Part shown: positions 47,250 to 57,158 of the stretch, piece by piece
Position numbering within the stretch: position 1 is the first letter of the stretch
Layout of the letters: the number at the start of each line of letters is the position of its first letter
Source: Candidatus Opimibacter skivensis
GTDB taxonomy: Bacteria > Bacteroidota > Bacteroidia > Chitinophagales > Saprospiraceae
NCBI GenBank assembly: GCA_016721905.1
Contig: JADKHH010000026.1
Location: 135,085 to 199,084, forward strand
Direction of reading: 5' to 3'
DNA length: 64,000 bases
The notes under the pieces: generated by a model
Told to the model about the DNA's origin: nothing
The model's input: the letters and a program-made list of their open reading frames with translations, nothing else
Databases searched by the model: none
Made by a program: the position numbers and the translations under genes

Positions 47250-47540
47250 CTATATTTATTTTATTTTATCAGTTTGCTGTGGTTCAAATCGAAAATATAT
47301 TCTTGCTTTTACTAAAATCTTGCCTTTGCTTGGAACTGAATTGATATGGTATGAAATGTTACTATTTATATCTCAAGTAGGTGTTCCACTTAAGGCTAAT
47401 GATCTTTCAACATGAAATTTAGATAATTTTCATTGATAATGATAATGTTGAGTTCTAAATTTAATATCAATAACGTGGTTAAATACCAGCGCTAATATAA
47501 GGCATTTCATTGAATATCAATGCATTAATAGCCCGCTTTT
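47250..47540. other. AT-rich intergenic edge of the island
   Basis: No gene or structural RNA seen. It is strongly AT-rich and probably holds the promoter of the DGQHR cluster; the higher-GC ABC transporter genes begin directly beyond it. Confidence 0.5.
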
Positions 47541-49285
47541 CTATATATTCATTTCGTATAGCCAACCCTCCTCCCCACTCATATACCCCCACCCTATCCA
47601 CTTCAAATAATTCAACACCATCAATCCACCCCCGATCGTAAACAACGATCCGATACACAACACCCACGGAAAATCAAATAAGAAATAATGCGGCGCTCCG
47701 AAAAGTGGTAAGATGATGATCATAAACATGGTCCGGTAAGTCGTCTGGCCTGCAGTCGCCATCTTGGGGGATACTGAAAAAGGAAGTTTATTCATCACCA
47801 GCCAGGAATACAATGTACTGGCTAAAAATATATTGCCGAGACCAAATAGCAGATTGGGCAGTAGCATGATTCCAAAGATGGATACACCCAGGATGACCAG
47901 GATCAAGGCGACGGGTATAAAAAACTTCAACAGGCACGCCTTTACAGCCCCCTGAAGAAGGGCTCCTGGCCTGCTCAATGGCGGTGCATAATAGATCCAC
48001 GCAGCCTTGAAATTGGAATAGTAGGGCAACTGAAATACAGCACTCATGTAGACCAGGCTGCTCAGATAGATCGCTGACAGGATGGTAAATTTTGTCCTGC
48101 CGGTCATCTCCAATGCCTCGAGGTGATCCAGCTTACCACTACCCCGAGGATGAACATGACAAAGATCACCAGCAGGTATCCGATCTGCGGATACACTTTC
48201 AATTTGAAGTCGCGGATTCTACCCATCAGGTTCCACGTGATCAAAAAGGATTGTCGCTCTACACCGGAGGAAGTCATCAGGCCTGATAGCATACTTATAA
48301 AGCCACCTGTCGAAGCTGAAACTTCTTTCTTATCCGTCTCTTCTTTCTTTTCATGATCAACTCCGGCTGAGATCATGGATAGCTTCCGGAAAAAGGCTGG
48401 TGCCAGATACTTCATCATCACCCATATCGCCAGTAAGGGCGTGATCACACTCAGCACCATGCTGACGATCAGCCGGGGATCCTGCACAAATGAATACAGA
48501 TACACCCATGCGCCGGCCAGCCAATACGTAGGAAATGCCCACATCGCCGGTAGCTGGCTCAGGTCCACTCCTTCCAGCACGGATCGGTTGATGGCCCTGG
48601 GCAATAGTTGAAAACTACCATACAGGATGATGGAGAAAATAATCTGCACCGACGTAATGATCGCATTGATCCTGGCCGGTGAAAACAACCGCATGATCAG
48701 GAGATAGAGCGCATTGACGATGGCAAAGGTCAGCATCGTGAGCAGCAGCATCACCGGAATAAAAACAACCGCTCCCCATATGCCCCTGCTGATCCCAATG
48801 GCAATCAATCCGGGCAGTGCAAGTGGAACTAATATCTTGGTGACATGGATGATGATGTGCAGCAACCGCGCGACCAGGAAGGTTTGTGAACTGACGGGCT
48901 TGGGCAGAATGATAAAATTGTCCTTGACATCGATGAGGATGTGGCTGAAGTCTGTGATGAGAAACATCGCCAGCATAAAACTGAAAAAGGAAAAATACAT
49001 CGTCATACGCGTCAGGTCGTCGTCAAACACAAACGCCACCAAAAAAACTAATCCCATCAAAAGGGAAATCAGCATGGTAAATAGCGTCGCCGTTGATGTG
49101 TCCCCTTCCTTGTTCTGATTCCTGACTTTGTTGAGTCCCGTGGCTGTGCGATCATCGATGATCAGCTTGGTCTCCAGGATAGCGCGCAGTTGAGCCATGT
49201 CTGCTCCAAATCTCCTGTATATGCCTGCGGGCAGGAGAAAGCACCATAACAGGAATCTGTTGATTTGCTTATTCATGCTGCTCAC
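47541..49285 (-). CDS. ABC transporter permease, split by one frameshift
   Basis: Two frames overlap at 48104-48113. The first (49285 down) has ~8 membrane helices with TLFTMLISLLMGLVFLVAF and ends VVVSWITSRHWR; the second continues EMTGRTKFTILSAIYLSSLV and ends near 47541 with several more helices. One indel at about 48112-48125 joins WIT to LEALEMTGR, giving a ~575-residue permease of the usual length for this Bacteroidota family. It follows the ATPase gene with a 17-base overlap. Start could also be ATG 49274-49276. Substrate unknown; the pair looks like an exporter. Confidence 0.8.
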
Positions 49286-50063
49286 CGGATTGTGTGTGCA
49301 TGGCGCTCATGATGTCCCCTGCGGCACTGGCATTAGTGCTGCCGACGGTGAGATTAGCAAACATCTGTTCGAGGCTGCTTTCGCCGAGTTGTGCTTTCAG
49401 CTCTGCGAAGGATCCATTTGCGACGATCACGCCTTGATCGATCAGGACGATCTTCTCACTGACCTTTTCGACGATGTCCATCATGTGACTGCAATAGAAA
49501 ATGGTCTTGCCTTCCTTCGCCAGTCGGCTGATGAGTTCCTTGATGATGATCACACTATTGGCATCCAGTCCGCTGAGTGGTTCGTCGAGAATGATGATCT
49601 CCGGATTGTGCAGCAGGCCCGAGGCGATGAGTACTTTTTGTTTCATCCCCTTGCTGAAGGTATCCATGCGCTTGTTGAGATTCGACTGCAGCCCGAGTGC
49701 GGTGAGGATCCTTTCCATTCGTTCGGCAGTGACTTCCGGTTTCATGTTATACAGCGCGCCCATAAAATTTAAAAACTCAGTTGGGGTGAGCACGTCATAC
49801 AGCTCAGCCAGCTCCGGCACATAACCGATCAGGCCTTTGATCTTCAGGGTATCCTTTCTGATATCCATGCCCTTGATCGTCACTTCGCCTTCAAAGTCAG
49901 ACAGGAGGCCGCACAGGATCTTGACAGTCGTGCTCTTGCCTGCGCCATTGGGGCCGATGTAGCCGATGACCTGGCCGGGATAGATGTCCAGGTTGATGCC
50001 TTTGAGCACTTCCTTGGAGCCGTAGGACTTGTATAGGTTGCGGATGGAGATGATGGGGTCCAT
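49269..50063 (-). CDS. ABC transporter ATP-binding protein
   Basis: 264 residues. Walker A GPNGAGKST (~40-48), Q-loop in YVPELAELY, a variant signature FSKGMKQKV, Walker B IIILDEPLSGLD and H-loop FYCSHMM. The F-S-K-G-M-K-Q motif and layout match CcmA-type exporters. The C-terminal tail after ~235 is Ser/Gln-rich and probably flexible. It is the first gene of a two-gene operon with the permease that follows. Confidence 0.93.
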   Translation of the reverse strand: MDPIISIRNLYKSYGSKEVLKGINLDIYPGQVIGYIGPNGAGKSTTVKILCGLLSDFEGEVTIKGMDIRKDTLKIKGLIGYVPELAELYDVLTPTEFLNFMGALYNMKPEVTAERMERILTALGLQSNLNKRMDTFSKGMKQKVLIASGLLHNPEIIILDEPLSGLDANSVIIIKELISRLAKEGKTIFYCSHMMDIVEKVSEKIVLIDQGVIVANGSFAELKAQLGESSLEQMFANLTVGSTNASAAGDIMSAMHTQSGEQHE

Positions 50064-50665
50064 GGGATGAGGTTTTTTAGCTATCAGCTGTCAGCTATCA
50101 GCTATCAGTAATTATTTAGCTTCCGGCTTTCATTGGAATGCAAAATACACAATTTCAGTCTTTCGTTTATTGTGTTCGTCTTTCTTGAACGCTGATGACG
50201 CTGATGAATTTTAAAAAAGATTAACGCTAATATGGTCCTGCATGCCCTATGTTATCACACAAGGAATGGGTAAGCTAATTTGCGAACTTTTATTTTCAAA
50301 TTCTGCGGCATTGCGTTCCTTTTATCTGTGTGCAGGACGAGATTTCGCTGTGTTTTAAGATTACGCTTTTTAATCCCTGCTGCCATACGAAGAGGTCCTA
50401 CCCATTGACACTCTAATCTGCGAAAATATATTTTTAAATTATTCTGCGGCATCTGCGTTCCTTTTGTTTTGCCCATGCTCTCCTGTTTTGCCCCCGACCC
50501 CTGTGTTGCCCTGCCACACAACCTCTCGCATGCAAACCCCGGGGAGGCATGATTACAAATGCAACACATGCTGATTACAGGCGAAGTGTTTATTTAAAAT
50601 TTCTGTCAAAACAAAGACTTCTCACTTTTCCTTCCTTGTTGGTTATTCCATGTTGATTATTAGGA
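50064..50665. repeat. Gene-free stretch with tandem and dispersed repeat words
   Basis: Directly upstream of the ATPase start is an AGCTATC/AGCTGTC tandem array (50081-50110). Farther on, ACGCTGATGACGCTGATGA (~50189) and two copies of TTCTGCGGCAT...TGCGTTCCTTTT (50299-50322, 50441-50466) appear. A 104-codon minus-strand frame here (50255-50569) is built from these repeats and is not called as a gene. Confidence 0.65.
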
Positions 50666-51322
50666 TTATCTGTCTCCAGACAGTCCCAAACCCGGAAACC
50701 GATCCTCAATCCGCTTCCTCATCTCCTCCGCTATCACACGCCCATCCTCACCTTGCTCGCTGAGCCTGGCGATGATGTTGTGATAACTCTGTTCGTCGCG
50801 GTCCTGGCTGAGCTTGAAGACATGATTGATATCCGTCACTTCAATCTCAAAGGCCACGATTTGTTTTCGCAACATATCGACCAGCGGAGTAGGCAGGTTG
50901 TCGTAGAAGGTCGTGGACTCCGGATTATAATTTTCAAAGTGAAGGGTGGTCTTCCGCAGCACGGATATCAATGCCTCATCATCGAGAAAACGGATGATGC
51001 CCCTGGCATGGACACTCATATAATTCCACGTAGAAGGCAGATGAGGATTGCTGTACCACGTCGCGCTGACATAGGTATGCCTGCCGGTGAAGACCACGAG
51101 TACATTTTCATTTTGCAGAAAGGCTTTGTGGTGATCCATGCCCTTCATCATATGTCCGCGCAGGATCTTCTTACCATCCTGCTCTTCTATAAATACAGGA
51201 GCCTGCGTAGCAAAAGGCATATTGGCCGCATCACATCCGGTGATAAAAGCAAAGGGATACTGATCGATAAATTCACGGATGACGTGGGGGTGGATTTCTT
51301 TGTAGTAAGGGAGGTCGTACAT
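50666..51322 (-). CDS. FMN-binding negative transcriptional regulator family (PaiB-like)
   Basis: 218 residues from ATG 51320-51322 (MYDLPYYKEIHPHVIREFI), the typical PaiB-like start; the upstream extension is repeat DNA. Conserved split-barrel features: PFAFITGCDAANMPFATQAPVF, GHMMKGMDHHKAF, VVFTGRHTYVSATWY and PSTWNYMSVHARGII. Members bind FMN; a DNA-binding role is known only for PaiB itself. It stands alone, flanked by tandem-repeat DNA on its upstream side. Confidence 0.9.
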   Translation of the reverse strand: MYDLPYYKEIHPHVIREFIDQYPFAFITGCDAANMPFATQAPVFIEEQDGKKILRGHMMKGMDHHKAFLQNENVLVVFTGRHTYVSATWYSNPHLPSTWNYMSVHARGIIRFLDDEALISVLRKTTLHFENYNPESTTFYDNLPTPLVDMLRKQIVAFEIEVTDINHVFKLSQDRDEQSYHNIIARLSEQGEDGRVIAEEMRKRIEDRFPGLGLSGDR

Positions 51323-51587
51323 AAGCAAGGAGCTAGGAGCTAGGAGCAAGGGGTTGATGTGTTGATAAGTTTATTTGTTGATGAGTTTATGAGTTTAAAC
51401 CTTCCGAAATTGCTTAGCCCCTTTAGGGGACAGAAATTTCGCAGAAATTACGAAGGGGTATGCTAAGTTGATGAGTTGATAGGTTGATGAGTTGATAGGT
51501 TGATGGTTACATTATAACCGATAACTGTTAACTTACTGATCACCGCTTACTGCTTACCTTGATCACTGCTAACCGATCACTGCTCAC
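51323..51587. repeat. Cluster of short tandem repeats
   Basis: GAGCTAG repeats (51329-51350), GTTGATGA-type repeats (51353-51390 and 51469-51506), a CCCCTTTAGGGG palindrome (~51419) and degenerate TAACTGCTTACTGATCACTGC-like words (51520-51585) follow one another. No gene seen. Confidence 0.7.
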
Positions 51588-52090
51588 TTATCTATACAAA
51601 TAAGGTTCCTCATTAATAGTCAACTGCCTAACGTTTTCAAGCACTCTTTTCATATACGTCTTCCAGAAAGTTTTGGTGAAGAGCCAGTTTAATGGATACA
51701 ATAGGGCAATATCTGAATGTAACGTGTAGGTGTATTCAATCAATATCTTATTTGGCTCGAGTTCGGTGGTGCGCCACTCGCCGGTAAATTTTGAAAAGCC
51801 GAGCATCCAGGCTTGAAAGTCACTGACTTCGATCTTCCAGTAGGTGTTTTCTATTCGATCGATCACCTTGTCTACGGATGCAAATCCGCCTGGTTGAGAG
51901 ACGGATTTGGCAACGAAGACTTTCTTGCTGTAACCTGGCTTTCCCCAGTTTTCGTCCTCTGTGCAGTGGGTAACTCTGGGCATGATGCCATAACCTGTGT
52001 GCACTTTTGAAACATCACAGAGCATGGGGATTTAAAGGCGCGCTCGAGGGAGCAGTGGAAGATGGTGGTAATCGTGATTTTGGAGGTCAT
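51588..52090 (-). CDS. SRPBCC-family protein, one frameshift
   Basis: The frame from ATG 52088-52090 (MTSKITITTIFHCSLERAFKSP) shifts at a CCCC run near 52025 to MLCDVSKVHTGYGIMPRVTH; one extra C would join them. The 167-residue product has the START/SRPBCC layout: N-terminal strand and helix pair, a central sheet (KVFVAKSVSQPGGFASVDKV, YWKIEVSDFQAWML, NKILIEYTYTL) and a long C-terminal helix (TYMKRVLENVRQLTI). Such proteins bind lipid-like or hydrophobic ligands; function here unknown. Confidence 0.8.
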
Positions 52091-52160
52091 GTTGGAAGTG
52101 CTAAAGATAATCATGGCCTTGACAATGAACACTATATTTACAACAAGAGCTATTATTCCT

Positions 52161-52565
52161 TCACTTCAGTATTTGTTCCATGATTGGTTTGAAACTATCA
52201 AAATCATCGGTCCTGTAGTACTCATCAGCCAGATCCAATATGTCATGGTGTTTATGAAAGTATATGCGGATTCTGTTTTCATCAACAGTCTCGATCCTCC
52301 CTCCTGTAAAGAATTCATTGCCATCAAACGCTTCGAAATGATACCATGGCCTTTGAATGGTGGTGAAGGTATAGGTCAACTCCCCATGTTTAGTTGCCTG
52401 GGCCCAAAGCGATACCTTGTCCTTATAAAAGATCATTTTTTTATCAGGTGTAAAGGCTACTACGGATCCAGGACTGTTTAAAGATTGCCATTTGCCTTCA
52501 AACTTGTAGCTATCTGAAGGATGGCAACTCCATTGAAGGGCGATCAATAAAATCCAAAATCTAGA
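52161..52565 (-). CDS. Small exported/lipoprotein-like protein, start lost
   Basis: The reading frame continues to 52805, but its first ~78 codons run through a palindrome and repeats and are not protein-like. The plausible protein starts with a signal-like segment SRFWILLIALQWSCHPSDSY (possible lipid Cys), then a beta-rich lipocalin-like domain (FEGKWQSLNSPGSVVAFTPD, GELTYTFTTIQRPWYHFEAF). No ATG is in the right place; the repeat block at 52575 directly abuts the signal sequence and may have replaced the start. Confidence 0.6.
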   Translation of the reverse strand, partial: SRFWILLIALQWSCHPSDSYKFEGKWQSLNSPGSVVAFTPDKKMIFYKDKVSLWAQATKHGELTYTFTTIQRPWYHFEAFDGNEFFTGGRIETVDENRIRIYFHKHHDILDLADEYYRTDDFDSFKPIMEQILK

Positions 52566-52574
52566 TGGGAAAAG

Positions 52575-52718
52575 GGTACGGAAAGGGGTACGGACAGGAC
52601 GCGTCCTGTCCGTACCCCTTTCCGTACCTTTTTCTCCTGGAGATGCTTTGCCGCCAATTCGCGAAGTGAAGAGGGCGGCGGGGTCCATACCTTTTTCCCT
52701 TGGAAATCCTATGCCGCC
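52575..52718. repeat. 54-bp perfect palindrome plus flanking direct repeat
   Basis: 52575-52628 is a perfect inverted repeat, two 27-base arms starting GGTACGGAAAGGGGTACGG and meeting at ACGCGT with no loop. Each arm holds GGTACGG twice. Pairing continues partly into the A- and T-rich flanks. Its right end begins a 34-base word (52622-52655) that recurs imperfectly at 52685-52718 (both end TGCCGCC). A GCCGCC/GGCGGC stem lies between them. Confidence 0.9.
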
Positions 52719-52782
52719 TGTTAGTTGATCGTATTCCGCCAACTTCATGTGAATAGCTCCGGACGTGCGCAGGCTACCCGGC

Positions 52783-53280
52783 TCATTTATCTTTTGCACC
52801 AACATAGATATTCTCCGTATTTGTCAGATGGCCGTATTTGTCAAAGGATCGCTTTTGGTAATACGTGTTGTCGATGAGCACTTCCTCTTGCACGATACCT
52901 TGCTCTCTTTTTATATTTATGTCGGTTTCACAATACTTGATGTAGGTCGTCGTTCCATTGATGCTGACAACATATAAAAGCAATAGCCTGGCATTCTTTG
53001 AAACCTGGGTATATTTCAATTTCTCCTTCTTTGAACCACTCTTAAAGTATTTTGTCTTGTGCTTTGAAATCAACCGGCTTGAATCTATTTGTGTATTGAC
53101 AAAATACTTCCGGCCGGAACATCCCTTTTTACAAACTCTCTTAGCGACATTAGATTGTTTACGTTCAAATTCCGCCACCTTCTGCTGCAATTGAGCAATC
53201 TTTTCGTGTTCCTGGGCAAAGGAAGCCTGGATGGCAATGGCAATAAATAAAACAGCAAGGTTAAGTTTAATATTTTTCAT
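52783..53280 (-). CDS. Hypothetical secreted protein
   Basis: 165 residues with a clear signal peptide ending AIQASFAQ, then a short coiled coil (EKIAQLQQKVAEFERKQ), a Cys-x-x-x-Cys (CKKGCSGRKYFV) and a basic beta-like region ending KRSFDKYGHLTNTENIYVG. No family recognised. Stop is near the upstream end of the repeat block at 52.6-52.7 kb. Confidence 0.7.
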   Translation of the reverse strand: MKNIKLNLAVLFIAIAIQASFAQEHEKIAQLQQKVAEFERKQSNVAKRVCKKGCSGRKYFVNTQIDSSRLISKHKTKYFKSGSKKEKLKYTQVSKNARLLLLYVVSINGTTTYIKYCETDINIKREQGIVQEEVLIDNTYYQKRSFDKYGHLTNTENIYVGAKDK

Positions 53281-53339
53281 CCTGCAAAAGTGTATGTTTG
53301 AAATGGGCTTTGTCTATTGTGAAACCAAATGACGTACGA

Positions 53340-53867
53340 CTATTGAATACTCGGCTCATTCAATTTGCCTTGAGTCGCTTTGTTAAGCATAGGCTGAAGG
53401 AACCAAATGCCAATAGGCATAAAAAGGAGGAGCATAAAAACGCCATAGCTTTCCAGAAAAGTTACTTCTTTTCCGGAATCCACTGACTCGATCATCACGG
53501 AGGTAAACACCATGCAGAAAATGCCTGCCAGAAAGACAAGTAGTAATCCAGGGATAGTTAATATTTCCATGAAATTCAAATCAAATAATACAGAAATAAA
53601 CTGGCTTACCATCAATGTCACGATCCAAAGGATGGAACAAATTGAAAATACCTTGTAATTCATCCTTTTCATATCAGGATAATAGCGGTACAATCCGTGT
53701 CCTGCCAATATAGTCCAGGCAGGATAAGCTGCAATGCCTACCGAGGAGAAGATAGCCGAAAGGAGCTGATTTCCTCCCCACTCAAATACCTTTAGGAAAC
53801 CACAAATGATAAGTATCAGGAATACCTGCCAATGTTTTAAGTTTAAAATGAAATCCAGCGTTTTCAT
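53340..53867 (-). CDS. Hypothetical multi-spanning membrane protein
   Basis: 175 residues with about five membrane helices (VFLILIICGFLKVFEW, AYPAWTILAGHGLY, FSICSILWIVTLMVSQFISVL, LLLVFLAGIFCMVFTSVMI, GVFMLLLFMPIGIWFLQPML). No catalytic motif and no recognised family. It lies 59 bases upstream of the secreted hypothetical protein on the same strand, so an operon is possible. Confidence 0.72.
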   Translation of the reverse strand: MKTLDFILNLKHWQVFLILIICGFLKVFEWGGNQLLSAIFSSVGIAAYPAWTILAGHGLYRYYPDMKRMNYKVFSICSILWIVTLMVSQFISVLFDLNFMEILTIPGLLLVFLAGIFCMVFTSVMIESVDSGKEVTFLESYGVFMLLLFMPIGIWFLQPMLNKATQGKLNEPSIQ

Positions 53868-54005
53868 ATGACTTGGGGTTTACACTGTATTTGCTTGGCA
53901 ATACTGGTTGTGTGGGTTGGTTTTAAATTTAACCATTCCTTTGCTTTATTTCAGCGATGGTTCACCGATCTTACCTATTTGCCATTAGAGACCAATATTC
54001 CTTCT

Positions 54006-54653
54006 TCACAATTTATAGTTAAAACTTAATGTCATCAACACAGAACTATTCCTCCTGTCGATACTTATATGAATATCCGGTTGAGGAGGCTGATATGTGT
54101 TCGTTAGCCCATGATAGTATTTCAGGGCTGTAATTAATTCAAATTTGTCTTTTTCAAGCACTTTATACCCTATACCTGCGATCGCTGAAAAGGAATACTC
54201 CTTAGTAACATCCGACAAGTCCGGAAAGTAATAATACTCGCAACCCCCATGTACTCGCGGGTAGTCCTGAACCGCTTTGAGGTTATATTCTCCAAGCAGA
54301 CCAATAGAAAGAATCAGCTTTCGCGATTTGAGTAAATGAACGTTTGCAAGAACCGGGATGGACAGGTAATCAAATTTACCCAGTCAACTTCTCCATCTTC
54401 AGAAATATAACATGTTGCGTGACGATACCCTTGTCTCACATAATGCAAGCCTGTCGTAAAGGATAGGCTACTGACAACCTGATAGTTGATATTGATGCCG
54501 GCGTAGTAGGTATTTCTTCTGTTTTGGTAGTCCGTAAGGTTATAGTTTGTATTGATCGAAGAAATGATTCCAACTTCACTTCCGATTGAAAACTTCTGTC
54601 CGATGGCAGAAGTAGCCAATATAAAAGGAACAAAAAGTCAGTATTCTTTTCAT
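54006..54653 (-). CDS. Outer-membrane beta-barrel protein (PorT-like), two frameshifts
   Basis: Start ATG 54651-54653 (MKRIL), then a shift in a T5 run near 54630 gives LFVPFILATSAIGQKFSIGSEVG, a signal peptide and first strand. A second shift near 54375 joins GEVDWV to KFDYLSIPVLANVHLLKSRK, and the frame runs to 54006 ending SSVLMTLSFNYKL, a typical barrel C-terminus. The strands (TTGLHYVRQGYRH, YSFSAIAGIGYKVLEKDKFE) fit the OMP_b-brl_2 family of 200-residue outer-membrane proteins. Function unknown. Confidence 0.75.
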
Positions 54654-54936
54654 GATTACTTCTTTAAATATACGCCACAAAACTTACTGAAAATCGTAGG
54701 CAGGCTTACTAAAGCCTGGCTGTCACCTGGGCTACCTTATCCAAATTTAAGCAAACATTCCCAATGTAGGTAGTTCAGCATTGACGGAATATATGTCTCA
54801 AGGATGGCGGCTTATTGCGGTGCCAAGGCCAATTCTATCTATTGAACGGCTTTCACATCAGCTTCTGTGATGCCCAGGATTCTTGTGAAAACGACAATCA
54901 TAGAAATGAAAATGAATAGGATAGAAAAAGAGGCAT

Positions 54937-56744
54937 TCACCTATAAGGCACTTTGAAATATTCTGATCTACCCTGAATAGGGGCAATTATACCCTCCGAA
55001 GATATCCGAAAGATTTGGACTGAAGAATCACAACTCATTTCAGACCAGCAATTCTTGGCAGTTTGATAATAGGTCGAATCGTTTATAAAATAGCCTTGCG
55101 AAGACCAATAGTCGCCTTCATCGCCTCCACCACCGGATAATTCAAAAGTACCTCTTCGTAAAACATTTTGCTGATCCAGAATCATCATATTGAGACTCGA
55201 GGAAATCCCTCCTATCTGAAGGAATGTCAAATAGGTAAGTCCATTGGAGGCATGCGTGATGGAATAATTGCCGGTTGGAAGGTAACCACCATTTAATTTC
55301 ACAACCTCGTCAATGCATCTGAAAATAGAATCAGGAAAACTCCCTACTTCATTATATCGCTGACTTATGATGCTGTCTTCAAAAACCCACTCCTCCTTAA
55401 AAGGAAAATATTGGTCCAGATCTCCATAGGGCACTGTCAATAAAGGCTGATTTATTCGCGTGGTCATAATTTTAGATTGTATCACTTTCCATTCATCCAC
55501 TGTATCCGTATAATCATTGAGCAGGTAAATATTTAGTTGCGGCCCCAACTTCCCAATGCAATAGGTAAAAGGTGACTCGGAATTGGTTATCTCCACCCTT
55601 GACATTTCTTTTGCATCACTTACTTTTCCATTTTTGTCGAAAATGGCCAAAAAAGTTTCCTCCCCTGATCCAATGACGATGCCAGGTGCCGATTCTTTAT
55701 ACGGAATGGCACTGCCCAGGAAGAAAAGGTTCAATGCAGGCGCTGTGATTGTAAATAAATCTCTTGTGGTCAAATTATAGGAATCGATCAGGAATCGCTT
55801 CAGGTTGTATTCCATGCCCAGTGGCAGCGGTATGGCATTTTGCTTCACCTCCTGGTACCTACGCATCGTTAAAACCGAATTCTGAGGTATAGGTTGACAA
55901 TACTTTTCCAGCGAAATGATCGTATCTGTCCAATCAAAAACCGACCATGCGGTGCTGAATAAATCCGCTTGGTCTCCTGTATACTCTTCCTTGAAATAAT
56001 ATTGATCAGGCCGACGCGTTTGCGTATGTCGGATCACTTGACGCAGATGGATGGCAAAGCTAAAATCATAGGAGTGAGGAGGTATCCTAATGGTGCACAA
56101 AGAGATAGAATCTATAAACTGCCCCATGGTATCCAAAGACATCAGGGTATAGGATGATCGATGGTGATTATAGAATAAGTGCCGGACAAATAAGCTACGT
56201 TGCGAAAACGGATCATTTGAATACTCATCGAAAGAGTAGAACAGGTAAACAGAATCCGGCACATTGAATAAAGCCTTGCAGGCTTCATTGGTCAGCATTG
56301 GGGCACTGATAGCTGATAGTGAATCAGGATTGGTTATTGCCTTCAGGCTGAATATTGGATTATTATAGTTGAATCCGTTCCTGTAATAGGAGCTGTTATT
56401 GAACCCATCAATAAAACTATAGGCTGCCCTGAGATTGATATCAATGTTAACCAGTGTGTCGGTGGTGGAAGCATCAAAAGTGAACCATTTCGTTAAACTA
56501 CCACTATAAAAATGCTTGGTAAAATCCCTAGTTGGCTTCTATTGAGTGTAAATGAACATGGCACATCTTTCATCAAGGGGTAGAAAACAAGGGTTGGATT
56601 AACATATTCCTTTCCTCTGGAGGCAAGGCATGGACAACCTTTTGCTCCTGGATGACCTTTGTGTCTTTTGATTGACAACCTAACAACATGCATAGTAGCA
56701 TACTATACCATCCAGATGTTTTTAAGTTGCTGTAGCCAAGTCAT
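54937..56744 (-). CDS. Large lipoprotein of unknown function, N-terminus frameshifted
   Basis: From ATG 56742-56744 (MTWLQQLKNIWM) a shifted frame gives MLLCMLLGCQSKDTKVIQEQ, a lipobox LLGC, followed by LPPEERNMLIQPLFSTP. A further shift leads into one long frame (about 56500 to 54937) with SGSLTKWFTFDASTTDTLVN and, near the end, IFRCIDEVVKLNGGYLPTGN and ELSGGGGDEGDYWSSQGYFI. The whole is ~600 residues. The body looks like a beta-propeller-type secreted protein but no family is recognised. A DUF4249 gene and its terminator lie upstream on the same strand. Confidence 0.65.
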
Positions 56745-57078
56745 GATGAGGGACTAAAACGATAAGTAAACGGAATTGAAGAAAAGATAATTTTCATGTG
56801 TTTATATAATGCTCAATGATGTTCTTTCGTAAAAGCGTCTTTGTAGGGAGGCCAACTGATTTTGATAGAATTCTTTAGATTTCCTGATATTGTTGGCGTC
56901 CTTCCATTTAAATAAATATTAAGGATCAACTAATATAGTGTAATCTTACTTATATGCTATGGGAATTGCTTATGCCTGAAAAGACCTTACTATACAGATA
57001 GTCTCCTGCAGGCCGGTCCATTAGCCTCTCTGCCTGGGGTTTGAGGATTTGCACTTAGAAAATATCCGAATAAAAAAA
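56745..57078. other. Intergenic, no gene seen
   Basis: AT-rich sequence between the large lipoprotein start and the terminator of the DUF4249 operon. No repeat or reading frame of interest. It should contain the lipoprotein promoter. Confidence 0.5.
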
Positions 57079-57152
57079 CCGGAAGGAGGCTCATGAAAAG
57101 CAAAACCTGCTTGGATTACCAGCTCAAGCAGGACAAAATCTCCTCCTCCGGT
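57079..57152 (-). terminator. Rho-independent terminator of the TonB/DUF4249 operon
   Basis: On the minus strand an outer stem ACCGGAGGAGG / CCTCCTTCCGGT (one bulge) encloses an inner stem CCTGCTTG / CAAGCAGG and is followed by a run of seven Ts. It lies just after the DUF4249 stop. Confidence 0.82.
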
Positions 57153-57158
57153 CACTCT

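Noticed and set aside
47479..47667. 62-codon minus-strand frame at the permease end
   Set aside because: Overlaps the permease C-terminus in another frame and lacks any start or family support.
50255..50569. 104-codon minus-strand frame
   Set aside because: Its text repeats itself (QMPQN...LKI and AMPQNLKIKV) because it reads dispersed repeat words; no start context or homologous fold.
52566..52805. N-terminal extension of the lipoprotein-like frame
   Set aside because: It reads through the 54-bp palindrome and direct repeats, with no protein-like composition.
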